Assembly (NCBI GenBank): GCA_903908025.1
Contig: CAIVQM010000329.1
Span: 1 to 6,728 of the forward strand
From: an uncultured bacterium
Lineage (GTDB): Bacteria; Actinomycetota; Actinomycetes; S36-B12
Length of the DNA: 6,728 bases
Direction of reading: 5' to 3'
In this document: positions 5,419 to 6,728 of the stretch, piece after piece
Layout of the letters: each line of letters starts with the position of its first letter
Position numbering within the stretch: position 1 is the stretch's first letter
Made by a program: the position numbers and the translations under genes
Notes under the pieces: generated by a model
Databases searched by the model: none
What the model saw: the letters and a program-made list of their open reading frames with translations, nothing else
What the model was told of the DNA's origin: nothing

Positions 5419-6728
5419 ATGAGTGACGAGTGGGTCGCCTTCGACGACGACGCTGATGATGCCGAACCGACCGACGATGGGGTCTTCGCGGACGACCTGG
5501 ACGACGATGCAGCGGTCGCTGCGGCCCTCGCTGCCGCGCGCACCGAGTTCGGCGATATCGACGACGAGCTGAGCGAGCTGATGCGCCCGGGCGGCGAGAA
5601 CTCGGGCATGCCCGTCCTGGCCGTCGTGGGCCGTCCCAACGTGGGCAAGTCCACCCTCGTCAACCGGATGATCGGCCGTCGCGAGGCCGTCACGGAAGAC
5701 GTGCCCGGCGTCACACGCGACCGCGTCACGTACGAAGCCGAATGGAACGGCCGCCGGTTCATCCTCATCGACACCGGTGGCTGGGATCGCAAGGTCCGCG
5801 GCATGGCGGCGCTGATCGCTGCCCAGGCAGAGCGCGCTGTCAACGAAGCCGACGCCGTCCTGTTCATTGTCGATGCGAAGGTCGGCGCAACCGACACCGA
5901 CGAAGCGGTCGTGCAGGTCCTGCGCAAGTCCGGCAAGCCGGTGCTGCTCGTCGCCAACAAGGCCGACGATGAGAACACCGAGCTCGAGGCGCAGTCGCTG
6001 TGGTCACTCGGGCTGGGGGAGCCGCACTGCGTCTCTGCGCTCCACGGTCGTGGTGCCGGCGACCTGCTCGATGCCGCTGTCGACATGCTCCCCGAGAACG
6101 GTGCGGGTATCTCGCGCCTCGGTGGTCCACGTCGCGTTGCACTTCTCGGTAAGCCCAATGTTGGCAAGTCCTCGCTCCTGAACGCGCTGGCCGGCAGCGA
6201 CCGTGTCGTCGTCGACAGTGTCGCCGGCACGACCGTCGACCCCGTCGACGAGCTGATCGCGATCAAGGACACCTGGTGGTGGTTCGTCGACACGGCCGGC
6301 ATTCGCCGTAAGTCGAAGGAGGCCAGCGGTCACGAGTACTACGCAACACTGCGCACCCAGGCTGCGCTCGATCGCGCTGAGGTTGCTGTGGTTCTGGTCG
6401 ATGCGTCCGAGCCCCTCAGCGAGCAGGACGTTCGCATCATCCACATGGTCATCGAGGCCGGGCGCGCGCTCGTGCTGGCCTTCAACAAGTGGGACCTCAC
6501 CGACGAGGAGCGCCGCAAGTACCTGTACCGCGAGGTCGACCGCGATCTCGTGCAGGTGCCGTGGGCTCCGCACGTCAACATCTCCGCAAAGACCAAGCGT
6601 CACATCGAGAAGCTGCCTGCTGCGATCGAGGAGGCTCTCGAAGGCTGGGAGACCCGCGTATCGACGGGTCGGCTGAACCAGTTCATCAAGGAGCTCACGG
6701 ATGCGCATCCGCATCCGCTGCGCGGTGG
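5419..6728 (+). CDS. der: Ribosome-assembly GTPase Der (EngA), 3' end missing
   Basis: The frame is open to the right edge, giving 436 codons, so the protein is C-terminally cut by the window. Der is a double-GTPase needed for 50S subunit assembly. G domain 1 shows GRPNVGKS at 71-78, PGVTRDR at 96-102, DTGGW at 118-122, NKAD at 180-183 and SA at 206-207. G domain 2 shows GKPNVGKS at 244-251, AGTTVDPVD at 269-277, DTAG at 291-294, NKWD at 356-359 and SAK at 389-391. The KH-like domain has begun (RVSTGRLNQF, from 413); from family knowledge some tens of residues are missing. Residues 1-63 are an acidic leader absent from Bacillus Der; extensions of this kind occur in actinobacterial Der. M64 would start the conserved core, but the ATG at 5419 has ACGGAAG and AGGAAG upstream and acidic coding sequence in frame, so it is preferred. 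All nucleotide-binding motifs are intact. Confidence 0.95.
   Translation, partial: MSDEWVAFDDDADDAEPTDDGVFADDLDDDAAVAAALAAARTEFGDIDDELSELMRPGGENSGMPVLAVVGRPNVGKSTLVNRMIGRREAVTEDVPGVTRDRVTYEAEWNGRRFILIDTGGWDRKVRGMAALIAAQAERAVNEADAVLFIVDAKVGATDTDEAVVQVLRKSGKPVLLVANKADDENTELEAQSLWSLGLGEPHCVSALHGRGAGDLLDAAVDMLPENGAGISRLGGPRRVALLGKPNVGKSSLLNALAGSDRVVVDSVAGTTVDPVDELIAIKDTWWWFVDTAGIRRKSKEASGHEYYATLRTQAALDRAEVAVVLVDASEPLSEQDVRIIHMVIEAGRALVLAFNKWDLTDEERRKYLYREVDRDLVQVPWAPHVNISAKTKRHIEKLPAAIEEALEGWETRVSTGRLNQFIKELTDAHPHPLRG

Noticed and set aside
5388..6302. 304-codon open frame on the - strand opposite der
   Set aside because: Ser/Arg-rich shadow; the + strand frame shows both full sets of Der G motifs.
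6698..6711. Perfect 14-bp palindrome CGGATGCGCATCCG
   Set aside because: It lies in the conserved Der DAHPHP coding segment, where GC-rich His/Pro codons readily give such symmetry.
1..6728. Search by eye for CRISPR arrays, tRNA or rRNA genes, insertion sequences, phage or defence genes
   Set aside because: Nothing seen; the window is almost fully coding on one strand with housekeeping genes and no repeat array.

Overview
The window reads as a stretch of ordinary chromosome from a high-GC Gram-positive bacterium (Actinomycetota). The evidence is strong GC bias in third codon positions, GTG starts with GTGA stop/start overlaps, and a gene order that I know from memory to be typical of actinobacteria: parA - scpA - scpB - rluB - aroH - tyrA - cmk - plsC-like - der. 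The order does not fix the genus. No mobile element, tRNA, rRNA or CRISPR array is visible. All nine genes lie on the + strand, and the longest gap between genes is 63 bp.

Layout: 1-158 is the 3' end of a ParA-family ATPase gene. 155-1754 holds scpA and scpB, the kleisin and winged-helix partners of SMC, joined by overlaps. 1761-2504 is rluB, a 23S rRNA pseudouridine synthase. After 63 bp comes a two-gene aromatic amino acid unit: aroH (AroH-class chorismate mutase, 2568-2930) overlapping tyrA (prephenate dehydrogenase with an ACT domain, 2927-4033). Then follow cmk (CMP kinase, 4068-4757), a PlsC-fold protein that has lost the usual acyltransferase catalytic motifs (4762-5376), and der (double GTPase for 50S assembly, 5419 to the right edge, 3' end missing). 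The der reading frame is open at the window edge and I translated it by hand.

Functionally this is a housekeeping cluster. ParA and ScpAB serve chromosome segregation and condensation. RluB and Der serve the large ribosomal subunit. Cmk supplies CDP/dCDP. AroH and TyrA convert chorismate to prephenate and then to 4-hydroxyphenylpyruvate for tyrosine. Tight spacing suggests one or a few overlapping transcripts. Possible internal promoters lie before aroH (TACGCT) and directly before cmk (TAGGCT, at leaderless spacing), and a perfect 8-bp hairpin lies between the plsC-like gene and der.

I found no convincing undescribed multi-gene system. The best items for a second look are the catalytically degenerate PlsC-like protein, the repeat and possible leaderless promoter at the tyrA/cmk junction, the hairpin before der, and the acidic tails on ScpA, ScpB and Der.
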